64,000 bases of DNA, taken from assembly GCF_000632455.1 (NCBI RefSeq), contig NZ_JFYL01000007.1, positions 1 through 64,000 on the forward strand. The letters are read 5' to 3'. The DNA comes from Acinetobacter sp. Ver3 (GTDB lineage Bacteria; Pseudomonadota; Gammaproteobacteria; Pseudomonadales; Moraxellaceae). Each line of letters starts with the position of its first letter. Position 1 is the first letter of the stretch. The notes beneath the pieces were generated by a model that was given only the letters and a program-made list of their open reading frames with translations, ran no database searches and was not told the origin of the DNA. Position numbers and translations under genes: made by a program. Positions 44,409 to 51,982 of the stretch are shown here, piece after piece.

Positions 44409-45205
44409 AAATGTTAAAAATCAATTTTAAATAATGAAAGTATAAGCCAATCTTCATTTTAAGCTCTAAAATTCAATCTCTAATTTTCGCTTAATCACCT
44501 ACCTAGCGAAATAAGGAGTTTTGATTTTTTGTTAAAATGCATCATTGTGGTGCGTAATATGAAAAAAACAGTGGTCTATCAACCCAAAAAATACATCAAA
44601 AAAATATTTCAAATTTTTTTTGCACGGTTTGTAAGCATTCTTTTCAAGAATCTGTCATCTTGTATTTCATCTTTAAGCCAAAATCTAAGCCCAATGTGTA
44701 AACCTAGATTTATCTAAATTTTGTCTTATTTATAATTTTTAAGAATGACGTGAGAATTTGAATCGATTAGTCTGATTTTTTGTCAATTCGGCAAATTGAG
44801 ATTTATGAGAATGAAAGAAGCAACTAAAAATGTGACATGCACGGCGCTTTAACACAATCAAAAGGGATAAAAAGAAAGCTAAAAAATGTCAGAATGATCA
44901 AAGCTTAATAAAGTCAAGCTCCCTATACTGACGATAAATTAGAAAAAAGTTTCTTTTTTGTTAAAAAATGGATCGAAAATTAAACGAATCTGGAACTATT
45001 TTTTATGAAAATGATAGATCAAATACCATGAATTTTTGTGATGATTGTGAATCATGAGTTCAAAATGAGGGTATTTATTAAATAAATATTGGGTGGTAAT
45101 TTAAAAAAGTTCAATTAGAATCCAAAAAATTCACATGAATACATCCAGGGGTATATCGCAGGAATGCGATATCTACTTTAAGAAAAATTAGCTTGAGGAA
45201 TGCTC
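44409..45205. other. Long AT-rich intergenic region upstream of the transhydrogenase operon
   Basis: About 797 bases with no supported gene. It contains a 7-bp inverted repeat TTTCGCT ... AGCGAAA (44485-44511), an open frame of 62 codons at 44529 that lacks support, and, near the right end, the ATATCGCA/TGCGATAT hairpin. The length is unusual for this compact region and could hide a small RNA or complex promoter. I find no clear -35/-10 pair. Confidence 0.4.
45153..45172. promoter_or_regulatory. Perfect 8-4-8 inverted repeat upstream of pntAA
   Basis: ATATCGCA (45153-45160), loop GGAA, TGCGATAT (45165-45172), about 33 bases before the start codon. It may be an operator or an RNA stem with a GNRA tetraloop. 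Confidence 0.6.
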
Positions 45206-46333
45206 ATGCAGATCGGAATCCCTACCGAAACTGTAGTTGGTGAAAGTCGTGTAGCTGCGACACCAGAAACAGTAAAGAAGTTAATTGGTGCTGGTCACAG
45301 TGTCGTTATCCAACGTAATGCAGGTGTTAAAGCTGCTTATATTGATAGTGCCTATGAACAGGTTGGTGCAAAAATTGTTGATGATGCTTATACCGGCAGT
45401 CAATTGGTTTTAAAAGTTCGCGCACCTAAAGGCGAAGAAATACAAAAATTAGCCCCAAACACCACAGTGGTTGCGATGTTTGATCCGTACCGTAATACGG
45501 AACTTGATCAATTCGCTGCTCAGCAAGTGTCTGCATTTGCACTTGAGTTATTACCACGTACGTTATCTCGTGCCCAAAATATGGACGTGTTGTCATCACA
45601 AGCAAACTTGGCAGGTTATAAATCTGTGCTTCTTGCGGCGGCAGAGTACCAACGTATGTTCCCAATGTTAATGACAGCGGCGGGTACGGTTAAACCAGCT
45701 CGTGTAGTCATTATGGGTGTTGGTGTAGCAGGCTTACAAGCGATTGCAACAGCCAAACGTTTAGGTGCTATTGTTGAAGCGACAGACTTACGTCCAACAG
45801 CCAAAGATCAAGTTGAATCTTTAGGCGGTAAATGGTTAGACGTACCAATGTCAGCAGAAGAGCAAGCGCGTGCCGATGAAGCTGCAAAAAATGGTTATGG
45901 TTGGATGCCTGGTGAACAATATATTAAAGACCAAGCTGCAATTGTAGACAAAGCGGTATCGAATGCTGACATCGTGATCACGACGGCGCTTTTACCAGGT
46001 CGTGATGCACCGCGCTTAATTAAAGCTGAAACAGTTGCCAAAATGAAACCAGGTTCAGTCATCCTCGATATGGCAGTTGAAACTGGCGGTAACGTTGAAG
46101 GCTCAAAATGCGGTGAAACTGTTGTGACTGATAATGGCGTGAAAATTTTGGGTATTCCAAATATTCCAGCGACCGTTTCTACAGAAGCTTCAGCGCTATA
46201 TGCACGTAACGTTTATAACTTTGTTGAAACGCTTTTTGATCAAGATAAAAACTACAGCATTAATCAAGAAGATGAAATCCAAAAAGCATTGCTTGTCACT
46301 CATGGTGGTCAAGTGCTGTTGAAGCGTGGTTAA
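45206..46333 (+). CDS. pntAA: NAD(P) transhydrogenase subunit alpha part 1 (domain I)
   Basis: A 375-residue NAD(H)-binding subunit of proton-translocating transhydrogenase. It starts [23 protein letters not shown], typical of the PntA/alanine dehydrogenase fold. The Rossmann segment [22 protein letters not shown] binds NAD, and the mobile loop YIKDQAAIV region follows. GAGGA lies 6 bases before ATG 45206; the ATG two codons earlier abuts that site. The membrane part of alpha is a separate gene (pntAB) 11 bases downstream, as in Acinetobacter and Rhodospirillum. Confidence 0.96.
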   Translation: MQIGIPTETVVGESRVAATPETVKKLIGAGHSVVIQRNAGVKAAYIDSAYEQVGAKIVDDAYTGSQLVLKVRAPKGEEIQKLAPNTTVVAMFDPYRNTELDQFAAQQVSAFALELLPRTLSRAQNMDVLSSQANLAGYKSVLLAAAEYQRMFPMLMTAAGTVKPARVVIMGVGVAGLQAIATAKRLGAIVEATDLRPTAKDQVESLGGKWLDVPMSAEEQARADEAAKNGYGWMPGEQYIKDQAAIVDKAVSNADIVITTALLPGRDAPRLIKAETVAKMKPGSVILDMAVETGGNVEGSKCGETVVTDNGVKILGIPNIPATVSTEASALYARNVYNFVETLFDQDKNYSINQEDEIQKALLVTHGGQVLLKRG

Positions 46334-46344
46334 GGAGACTGATC

Positions 46345-46668
46345 ATGGTTGAAACTATTACAATTTTTGTCCTCGCAATCTTCGTAGGTTATTACGTTGT
46401 TTGGGGAGTGACACCTGCGCTTCACACGCCGCTGATGGCCGTAACGAATGCATTGTCTTCAATTATTATTGTCGGTGCGATGATCCAAACTGTTGGTCTA
46501 CCTGTTATGGGTGTTGAGGGGGCTGTTGATTTTCAAACCATCAATGTGGTGAGTGTATTAGGTGCGATCGCTGTTTTCTTAGCAAGCATTAATATTTTCG
46601 GTGGCTTCGCTGTAACCGCTCGTATGCTTGAAATGTTTAAGCCAAAGCAAAAGAAAAAAGAGGGTTAA
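46345..46668 (+). CDS. pntAB: NAD(P) transhydrogenase subunit alpha part 2 (membrane)
   Basis: A 107-residue protein with three membrane helices ([17 protein letters not shown], the central [16 protein letters not shown] and [18 protein letters not shown]) and a Lys-rich tail (KPKQKKKEG). This is the membrane domain of the alpha chain made as its own polypeptide. The gene sits 11 bases after pntAA and 3 before pntB, so the three are translated as a tight unit. AAGGAGACTG precedes the start. Confidence 0.95.
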   Translation: MVETITIFVLAIFVGYYVVWGVTPALHTPLMAVTNALSSIIIVGAMIQTVGLPVMGVEGAVDFQTINVVSVLGAIAVFLASINIFGGFAVTARMLEMFKPKQKKKEG

Positions 46669-46671
46669 TAC

Positions 46672-48117
46672 ATGGAATTTATTCGTGAGTATGCGGATTG
46701 GTTTTACCTAATCGGTGCCGTTCTTTTTATCTTAACTTTGCGTGGCTTGTCTGGTCCTAAGACAGCAATTGCAGGTAACCGTTACGGTATGATTGCAATG
46801 GCAATCGCCGTGTTAACAACTTTCTTTGTTGCTGATAATCCTGTGGTATGGATGATTGTCGGTGCAATGGTATTGGGTGCGATTGTTGGTATTGCTCGAG
46901 CTCGTACAGTGCCTATGACACAAATGCCAGAAACAGTTGCTCTCATGCACTCACTCGTGGGTCTTGCTGCAGTGTTGATTGCGATCGCTGCAATTATTCA
47001 CAACAATAAGCTCGTCGAGCTTGGGTCAGACTTACTGGCTGCAAATGGTGTGAACTTCCATGAAATGAGTCGCGTACATTTATTCGAATTATTCGTAGGA
47101 TGTTTCGTTGGTGCCATTACATTCACTGCATCGGTATTTGCTTATGGTAAATTGGCGGCAAAGAAATGGGCAAAAACGATTTCAGGTGCATGGGTTAAAC
47201 CTGTTCAAGCTTTGATTTTTATTGCGATGCTAGCAGCAGGGATTCACTTCTTCTTGACGGGTGACATGACCTCGTTCTGGGCAATGACAGCACTTGCTTT
47301 AGCCTTTGGTTGGGTATGGATTGCGCCTGTTGGTGGTGGTGATATGCCAGTAGTGGTGTCTTTGCTTAACTCATTCTCTGGATGGGCGGCAGCAGGGATT
47401 GGTTTTACGCTTGAAAACAACATGTTAATTGTTGCAGGTTCGCTTGTAGGTTCGTCAGGTGCAATTCTGTCTTATATCATGTGTAAAGCAATGAACCGTT
47501 CAATCATCAACGTATTGTTTGGTGGTGCAATGGGTGGTGCTGCAGCACCGACAGCAGCAGCTGGTGCAGCAGTTCAACGCAACTACCGTTCTGGTTCTGC
47601 TGACGATGCTGGCTTCTTAATGTCAAATGCAGACAGTGTTGTTATTGTACCGGGTTATGGTATGGCGCAAGGTCGTGCTCAAAATGCGGTGAAAGAGCTT
47701 GCAAACTTATTGAAAGAGCAAGGTGTAACAGTACGTTTTGCGATTCACCCAGTGGCTGGTCGTATGCCTGGTCACATGAACGTTCTTTTAGCTGAAGCAG
47801 ATGTTCCGTACGAAGACATCTTAGAGATGGATGAGATTAATTCAGACTTCCCAGCAACAGATGTGGTATTGGTCATCGGTGCGAATGACGTCGTTAACCC
47901 TGCAGCGAAAGATGATCCAAACTCACCAATTTATGGTATGCCTATTCTTGAAGCACATAAAGCTCGTACCATTATGGTGATCAAGCGCTCTATGGCGACA
48001 GGTTATGCGGGTCTTGATAATGACTTGTTCTATAACGACAAAACAATGATGATCTTTGGTGATGCGAAGAAAGTTGTTGAAGATATGACGAAAGCCATCA
48101 ACGGTACAGGTCACTAA
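46672..48117 (+). CDS. pntB: NAD(P) transhydrogenase subunit beta
   Basis: A 481-residue chain with an N-terminal membrane domain of about nine helices and a C-terminal NADP(H)-binding domain III (from about residue 305). IVPGYGMAQGRAQNAV is the NADP-binding loop, and VVLVIGANDVVNPAAKDDPNSPIYGMP is strongly diagnostic. Transhydrogenase uses the proton gradient to make NADPH from NADH. The start is 3 bases after the pntAB stop. A strong terminator ends the operon. Confidence 0.97.
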   Translation: MEFIREYADWFYLIGAVLFILTLRGLSGPKTAIAGNRYGMIAMAIAVLTTFFVADNPVVWMIVGAMVLGAIVGIARARTVPMTQMPETVALMHSLVGLAAVLIAIAAIIHNNKLVELGSDLLAANGVNFHEMSRVHLFELFVGCFVGAITFTASVFAYGKLAAKKWAKTISGAWVKPVQALIFIAMLAAGIHFFLTGDMTSFWAMTALALAFGWVWIAPVGGGDMPVVVSLLNSFSGWAAAGIGFTLENNMLIVAGSLVGSSGAILSYIMCKAMNRSIINVLFGGAMGGAAAPTAAAGAAVQRNYRSGSADDAGFLMSNADSVVIVPGYGMAQGRAQNAVKELANLLKEQGVTVRFAIHPVAGRMPGHMNVLLAEADVPYEDILEMDEINSDFPATDVVLVIGANDVVNPAAKDDPNSPIYGMPILEAHKARTIMVIKRSMATGYAGLDNDLFYNDKTMMIFGDAKKVVEDMTKAINGTGH

Positions 48118-48133
48118 TTCATAGCTTGTTTTT

Positions 48134-48160
48134 AAAAAACCACCTTCGGGTGGTTTTTTT
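48134..48160 (+). terminator. Rho-independent terminator after pntB
   Basis: AAAAAACCACC (48134-48144), TTCG tetraloop, GGTGGTTTTTT (48149-48159): an 11-bp stem with a T-run, closed by the stable C(TTCG)G loop. Confidence 0.96.
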
Positions 48161-48776
48161 ATTTTTCATGTGTAGGTTTTCGCCACATTCCCCAAATTTC
48201 AGGTGCATCGTAGGGCAGATCGCGAAGGTGAAAGATCACTTCAAATCCATAATGACGATAGAGTCCAACATTGCTTGGTGTTGCAGTTTCTAAATAACAT
48301 GGGATACCGTGTTGATCGCTCTTTGTGAGAATAGGTGCTAAGACTTTGCTGGCTAAGCCTTGTCCTTGTTGGTCAGGACTTACTCCTATGAGTTGTAGAT
48401 AATAATGCGCCTCACTGGGATGATGTTTCTGCACCAGATTAATGATGTGAATAAATTTCACCAGTTGTCTTAAACCGATAATCTTCGTTAATTGAGGGAG
48501 TAGTTTAACCTGCTGAATGAGGTTTAAATCCCACTGATTTGGCGGAATCCAAAGTGCAGCAACTGAGCGATCGGGATTGGTATAGACTTCATCATATGGT
48601 TGAGCGATATCTTTCAATTGAATACTAAAGAATTGCTCAAGTTTTGCATGTTTTTGTTGGAAACTCAGTTTTTCAGCTTGGATCGCCCAGTTGCAAAACT
48701 CTTCGTTCCAAAAGGATTGCATTAATGTTTCTACTAATGCATCGTGATCTGTTCTTGTGGCTTTTATCATGGTCAT
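48159..48776 (-). CDS. GNAT-family N-acetyltransferase
   Basis: A 205-residue protein. The acetyl-CoA loop is visible as LIGVSPDQQGQGLASKVLAPIL (motif A, Q-G-x-G-x-A/G), followed by the beta-strand CYLETATPSNVGLYRHYGF typical of GNAT motif B. The N-terminal half has TDHDALVETLMQSFWNEE, a common start for this group of uncharacterised acetyltransferases. The start is uncertain: ATG at 48791, 48776 and 48770 are in frame, with no strong ribosome site. The substrate is not predictable. The pntB terminator overlaps its 3' end by a few bases. Confidence 0.83.
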   Translation of the reverse strand: MTMIKATRTDHDALVETLMQSFWNEEFCNWAIQAEKLSFQQKHAKLEQFFSIQLKDIAQPYDEVYTNPDRSVAALWIPPNQWDLNLIQQVKLLPQLTKIIGLRQLVKFIHIINLVQKHHPSEAHYYLQLIGVSPDQQGQGLASKVLAPILTKSDQHGIPCYLETATPSNVGLYRHYGFEVIFHLRDLPYDAPEIWGMWRKPTHEK

Positions 48777-48849
48777 ATCAAGGTAAACCAAATTAATGAG
48801 TTCTTTTTTGTTGGCTTTATTGTTATAAATTTAAAATGCACAGTATAAA

Positions 48850-48872
48850 AAAGCGACCAAGAAGGTCGCTTT
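48850..48872 (-). terminator. Rho-independent terminator after rsfS
   Basis: AAAGCGACC (48850-48858), loop AAGAA, GGTCGCTTT (48864-48872); on the minus strand the stem is followed by a T-run (TTTTTTATAC). Confidence 0.9.
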
Positions 48873-48879
48873 AATATGT

Positions 48880-49317
48880 TTATGCTACAGAATCTGTAGT
48901 TGAAGCATTACGCCATAAGTTTTCTAGATCATAAAACTTACGTGCTGTAGGTAACATCAGATGTACTACAACAGTGCCAAGATCAACAAGGATCCATTCT
49001 GCATCGCTTTCGCCTTCAATACCGATAGGGCGAAAACCTGCTTTACGTGCTTCATCAGCGACGTTGTTTGCAAGCGCTTTCACGTGACGTGTAGAAGTAC
49101 CTGAAGCAATGACAATTGCATCTGCAACATTGCTCACTTCGCTAACATCAATCGTTGTGATTTCTTTTGCTTTAACGTCAAGCAATGCTTCTTGAACAAC
49201 TTTTAAGCAAGCTTGAACGTCTTGTTTTGGAGAATTCAAAGAGAGTTCGTGAGAATTAGAAGCGCCGGGCGATGGTTCTAAATTCATGAGAAGTGTATTT
49301 TCCTGACTATAACTCAT
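48880..49317 (-). CDS. rsfS: Ribosome silencing factor RsfS
   Basis: A 145-residue protein that binds ribosomal protein uL14 and blocks subunit joining during starvation. The core reads ACLKVVQEALLDVKAKEITTIDV, then DAIVIASGTSTRHVKALANNV and the signature WILVDLGTVVVHLMLPTARKFYDLE. The first 40 residues are an extra tail compared with the 105-residue E. coli protein. An inner ATG at 49287 (MNLEPSPGAS) is an alternative start, favoured by the closeness of the promoter at 49323-49351 to the first ATG. A terminator follows. Confidence 0.92.
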   Translation of the reverse strand: MSYSQENTLLMNLEPSPGASNSHELSLNSPKQDVQACLKVVQEALLDVKAKEITTIDVSEVSNVADAIVIASGTSTRHVKALANNVADEARKAGFRPIGIEGESDAEWILVDLGTVVVHLMLPTARKFYDLENLWRNASTTDSVA

Positions 49318-49322
49318 CTTTC

Positions 49323-49351
49323 ACTATAGCGCTTTCTGCTTGAAAATTCAA
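49323..49351 (-). promoter_or_regulatory. Promoter of rsfS
   Basis: Minus strand TTGAAT (49346-49351) and TATAGT (49323-49328), 17-base spacer. The -10 ends 5 bases before the ATG at 49317, so a transcript from here would be leaderless for that start or begin translation at 49287. Confidence 0.6.
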
Positions 49352-49386
49352 ACTTTGAACAAATTTTATACCACAATATGATGATA

Positions 49387-50160
49387 TTAAAAAAGTTTAT
49401 TTTTCCATTCGAAAGAATCTGTTGAATGAGATTGGGGGCGATATTCGGCTGCGACAAATCCTTCATACATGCTATTTGCAATGCATTCAAAAATAGCGGG
49501 ATAGTCAATTATCCCTGTGAGTGGTTCATGTCTACCTGGTACATCTGCAAATTGGATATGCCCAATGTGTTGCATATTTTCTTTGAGTGACAGAATCAGG
49601 TCTTCTTGCATTCTAGCCATGTGATAGCAATCGAATTGCATTTTTAGAGCTGGATGATTGACGTCTTTCAGTAACTCTTTGGCTTGATGCATTGTTTGAA
49701 TCATGAAGTTGGGCATATCAAAGCCATTAATCATCTCAAAAACGGGTTGAATCCCATGCGCTGTGAAGATCTCGCTGACAAATTTAAGATTTGAGACTAA
49801 GGTTTCATAGCAGACCTGATATTCAACATTATCTGGTTGCTTGCCAGCCAAAATATTCACTCGAGGTATATTGAGTGAGCATGCATATTCAATCGCTAAG
49901 TCAACAGCTTGTTTGAATTCATCAGTTTTACTTGGGCTACTTGCTAATCCGCATCTGCCTTGCATTAAATCTCCGGCAGGAACGTTGATGAGACACAAGC
50001 TAAGTTGATGTTCATTGAGTTCATGCTGAATTTGATTAATACTCAGCTCATATGGAAATTGAATTTCTACATGTTGGAACCCATATTCAGCAGCCAGCGC
50101 AAAGCGTTCAATGAGTGGAACTTCTGTAAAGATCATCGATAAATTGACAGCGAGCTTCAT
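49387..50160 (-). CDS. hyi: Hydroxypyruvate isomerase family protein
   Basis: A 257-residue TIM-barrel (xylose isomerase-like AP endonuclease fold) enzyme. NLSMIFTEVPLIERFALAAEYGF at the start, NVPAGDLMQGRCGLA, FEMINGFDMPNF (metal Glu), QFDCYHMARMQED (His/Asp metal site) and QFADVPGRHEP mark Hyi/OtnI-type proteins. Hyi interconverts hydroxypyruvate and tartronate semialdehyde. It lies 12 bases after glxR, which reduces tartronate semialdehyde, a coherent pair. Glyoxylate carboligase (gcl) is not in the window. Confidence 0.9.
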   Translation of the reverse strand: MKLAVNLSMIFTEVPLIERFALAAEYGFQHVEIQFPYELSINQIQHELNEHQLSLCLINVPAGDLMQGRCGLASSPSKTDEFKQAVDLAIEYACSLNIPRVNILAGKQPDNVEYQVCYETLVSNLKFVSEIFTAHGIQPVFEMINGFDMPNFMIQTMHQAKELLKDVNHPALKMQFDCYHMARMQEDLILSLKENMQHIGHIQFADVPGRHEPLTGIIDYPAIFECIANSMYEGFVAAEYRPQSHSTDSFEWKNKLF

Positions 50161-50172
50161 ATTGAATGCGAC

Positions 50173-51045
50173 CTATTTATTGTTTTGTTCAACTTGCAGA
50201 ATGACTGAGGCAAGGTCTGATTCAGAAAAGCCGTTGGATTGATGCGCTTTCAATTGTTCTAAGGCTTGTTGAGCGACAGGAATATTAAGGTCAAATTGTC
50301 GAGCCAAACTCAAGGCGTTATTTAAATCTTTAGACAGCGTCTGAACTTTCCATTGCACAGGCTCAAACTCGTGCGTTGCCATACGTGGTGTTAAAATTTG
50401 AAAAGGTTTAGAGTCGGCGAATCCACCTGCTAAGGCAGGTGCAAGCAGTTGAGTATCAACACCCGCCTGATCTGCTAAAGCAACAGCTTCTGCGATGAGT
50501 GTGCTATTTGCAGCAACGATGAGTTGATTACAAATTTTGGTGGCTTGTCCTGTTCCAGTTCCACCCATACAGGTTACACGTTGTGAAAGAACTTGATACA
50601 TTGGTTGTAAAGATTCGATGATGCTCGATGGTCCGCCAGCAAAAATAACTAAACTGCCATTTTCAGCACCAGCTGTTCCACCTGACACAGGAGAATCTAT
50701 CCAATGCGCTGATTTAGCAGTTGCACGTTGTGCAAGATTTTTAGTTTTATCCACAGATAGACTCGAGAAGTCCACAATAATCTGCTTGGGTTGAATCAGT
50801 GATTCAATTTGAGAAAAAACAGCCTCTACCGCATTGTCATCGGCTAAACAAGTTAGGATCAGATCAAATTGTGCTATCTCAGAGAGTTGAAGGGGATGTG
50901 CCCCAAGCTGGATTAACGGCTCACATGCGTTGGGGCTTCGGTTCCAGACAGCAGTGTAAAACCCAGCCTGTATCAATCGAGTCGCCATTCTGCTACCCAT
51001 TAAACCCATACCTAAGAATGCGATTTTAGTTTGACCGTTAATCAT
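50173..51045 (-). CDS. glxR: 2-hydroxy-3-oxopropionate reductase-like dehydrogenase
   Basis: A 290-residue NAD(P)-dependent beta-hydroxyacid dehydrogenase. The Rossmann motif IAFLGMGLMGSRMATRL at the N-terminus and the substrate signature DSPVSGGTAGAENGSL are family hallmarks. The catalytic Lys lies in GTGQATKICNQLI. In this family GlxR/GarR (tartronate semialdehyde) and 3-hydroxyisobutyrate dehydrogenase are similar; the hyi gene 12 bases downstream favours the first, but an enoyl-CoA hydratase upstream keeps MmsB-like activity possible. The symbol is by context. Confidence 0.8.
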   Translation of the reverse strand: MINGQTKIAFLGMGLMGSRMATRLIQAGFYTAVWNRSPNACEPLIQLGAHPLQLSEIAQFDLILTCLADDNAVEAVFSQIESLIQPKQIIVDFSSLSVDKTKNLAQRATAKSAHWIDSPVSGGTAGAENGSLVIFAGGPSSIIESLQPMYQVLSQRVTCMGGTGTGQATKICNQLIVAANSTLIAEAVALADQAGVDTQLLAPALAGGFADSKPFQILTPRMATHEFEPVQWKVQTLSKDLNNALSLARQFDLNIPVAQQALEQLKAHQSNGFSESDLASVILQVEQNNK

Positions 51046-51083
51046 TATTGAAGCTAATCCCTGATCTAAGTTTGAAAACCAAT

Positions 51084-51872
51084 TTATTTGAATTGACGTG
51101 GTAGAAATTCCAAATCTGGATTTTTATCTTTTTTACGCGCAATTTGACTGTTTTTGCCAAGGAGTAATTTGAGTTGCCAAATTTTCTCAAGACGAAGTGA
51201 TTTTTTGGGTGCGTGTTCCATCGCATCTAAGACCTGTTTTACTGCAGCTAAGGCATCAGGTGAGCGCTGCAACATTTCGTCGGCAAGCTGTTGAGCTTTT
51301 TGCATCGGCGCGTTATCAACATGTGTGATCAATCCAATTTCTTTGGCATATTGACCATCAAATACACGTGCTGTTAATGATAATTCTTTGGCTAGGTCGA
51401 CTCCAATAATACCTTTGATTGAGCGTGTTAACCCCATATCTGGAACTAAGCCCCAACGGGTTTCCATAATCGACATTTGGGTGTTGGGGTGAGCAATTCG
51501 AATATCAGCCGCTAAAGCCAATTGCATACCTGCACCGAAGCAATACCCTTCAATAGCTGCAATGACTGGAACAGGGAGTTCTTGCCAGATTAAAAAAGCT
51601 TTTTGAAATAGACTTTGACCAGGCTTAATGAGTTCCCATGCGGCATAAGCACGATTTTGTGGATTATTCAGGTCTGTTAAATCAATACCTGCACTAAATA
51701 CGTTGGCTTCACCAGTGAGAATCACACAGCGGATAGTACGATCAGATTTAATTTTATTTGCGACTTGCACCAACTCTTTCAAAAGTTGAAAGCTCATCGC
51801 GTTACGTTTGTCGGGACGATTCAGAAAAACCGTCGCAATTCCATTATTTTTTTCTACACGTATTACAGCCAT
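51084..51872 (-). CDS. Enoyl-CoA hydratase/isomerase (crotonase family)
   Basis: A 262-residue crotonase-fold protein. The oxyanion segment FSAGIDLTDL and EGYCFGAGMQLALAADIRIA hold the CoA and thioester pocket, and METRWGLVPDMG carries a Glu at one catalytic position. It could be a hydratase, isomerase or decarboxylase on an acyl-CoA; the exact type is open. It begins an operon with glxR 38 bases downstream and hyi beyond. It has a promoter at 51906-51934 whose -35 is overlapped by a palindrome. Confidence 0.86.
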   Translation of the reverse strand: MAVIRVEKNNGIATVFLNRPDKRNAMSFQLLKELVQVANKIKSDRTIRCVILTGEANVFSAGIDLTDLNNPQNRAYAAWELIKPGQSLFQKAFLIWQELPVPVIAAIEGYCFGAGMQLALAADIRIAHPNTQMSIMETRWGLVPDMGLTRSIKGIIGVDLAKELSLTARVFDGQYAKEIGLITHVDNAPMQKAQQLADEMLQRSPDALAAVKQVLDAMEHAPKKSLRLEKIWQLKLLLGKNSQIARKKDKNPDLEFLPRQFK

Positions 51873-51905
51873 TATTGTGACTCGAGTTTATTGTTCCTTG
51901 TTTTA

Positions 51906-51940
51906 AGCATAACATGTCCAAAATAGACTGTCGTGACAGT
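51906..51940 (-). promoter_or_regulatory. Candidate promoter and palindromic operator of the crotonase operon
   Basis: Minus strand ACGACA (51929-51934) and TATGCT (51906-51911), 17-base spacer. The perfect palindrome ACTGTCGTGACAGT (51927-51940) covers the -35, as expected for a repressor site. Confidence 0.5.
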
Positions 51941-51982
51941 AGAGTCATCACGTATTGCCTAATACAGTGTGTTGATCGTCTA

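Noticed and set aside
44485..44511. TTTCGCT ... AGCGAAA inverted repeat as a terminator
   Set aside because: A 7-bp stem with a 13-base loop and no T-run; it could be chance.
44529..44717. 62-codon frame in the long intergenic region
   Set aside because: It has poor ribosome context, and its Lys/Phe/Ser-rich product is what AT-rich DNA gives by chance. Kept only as a remark.
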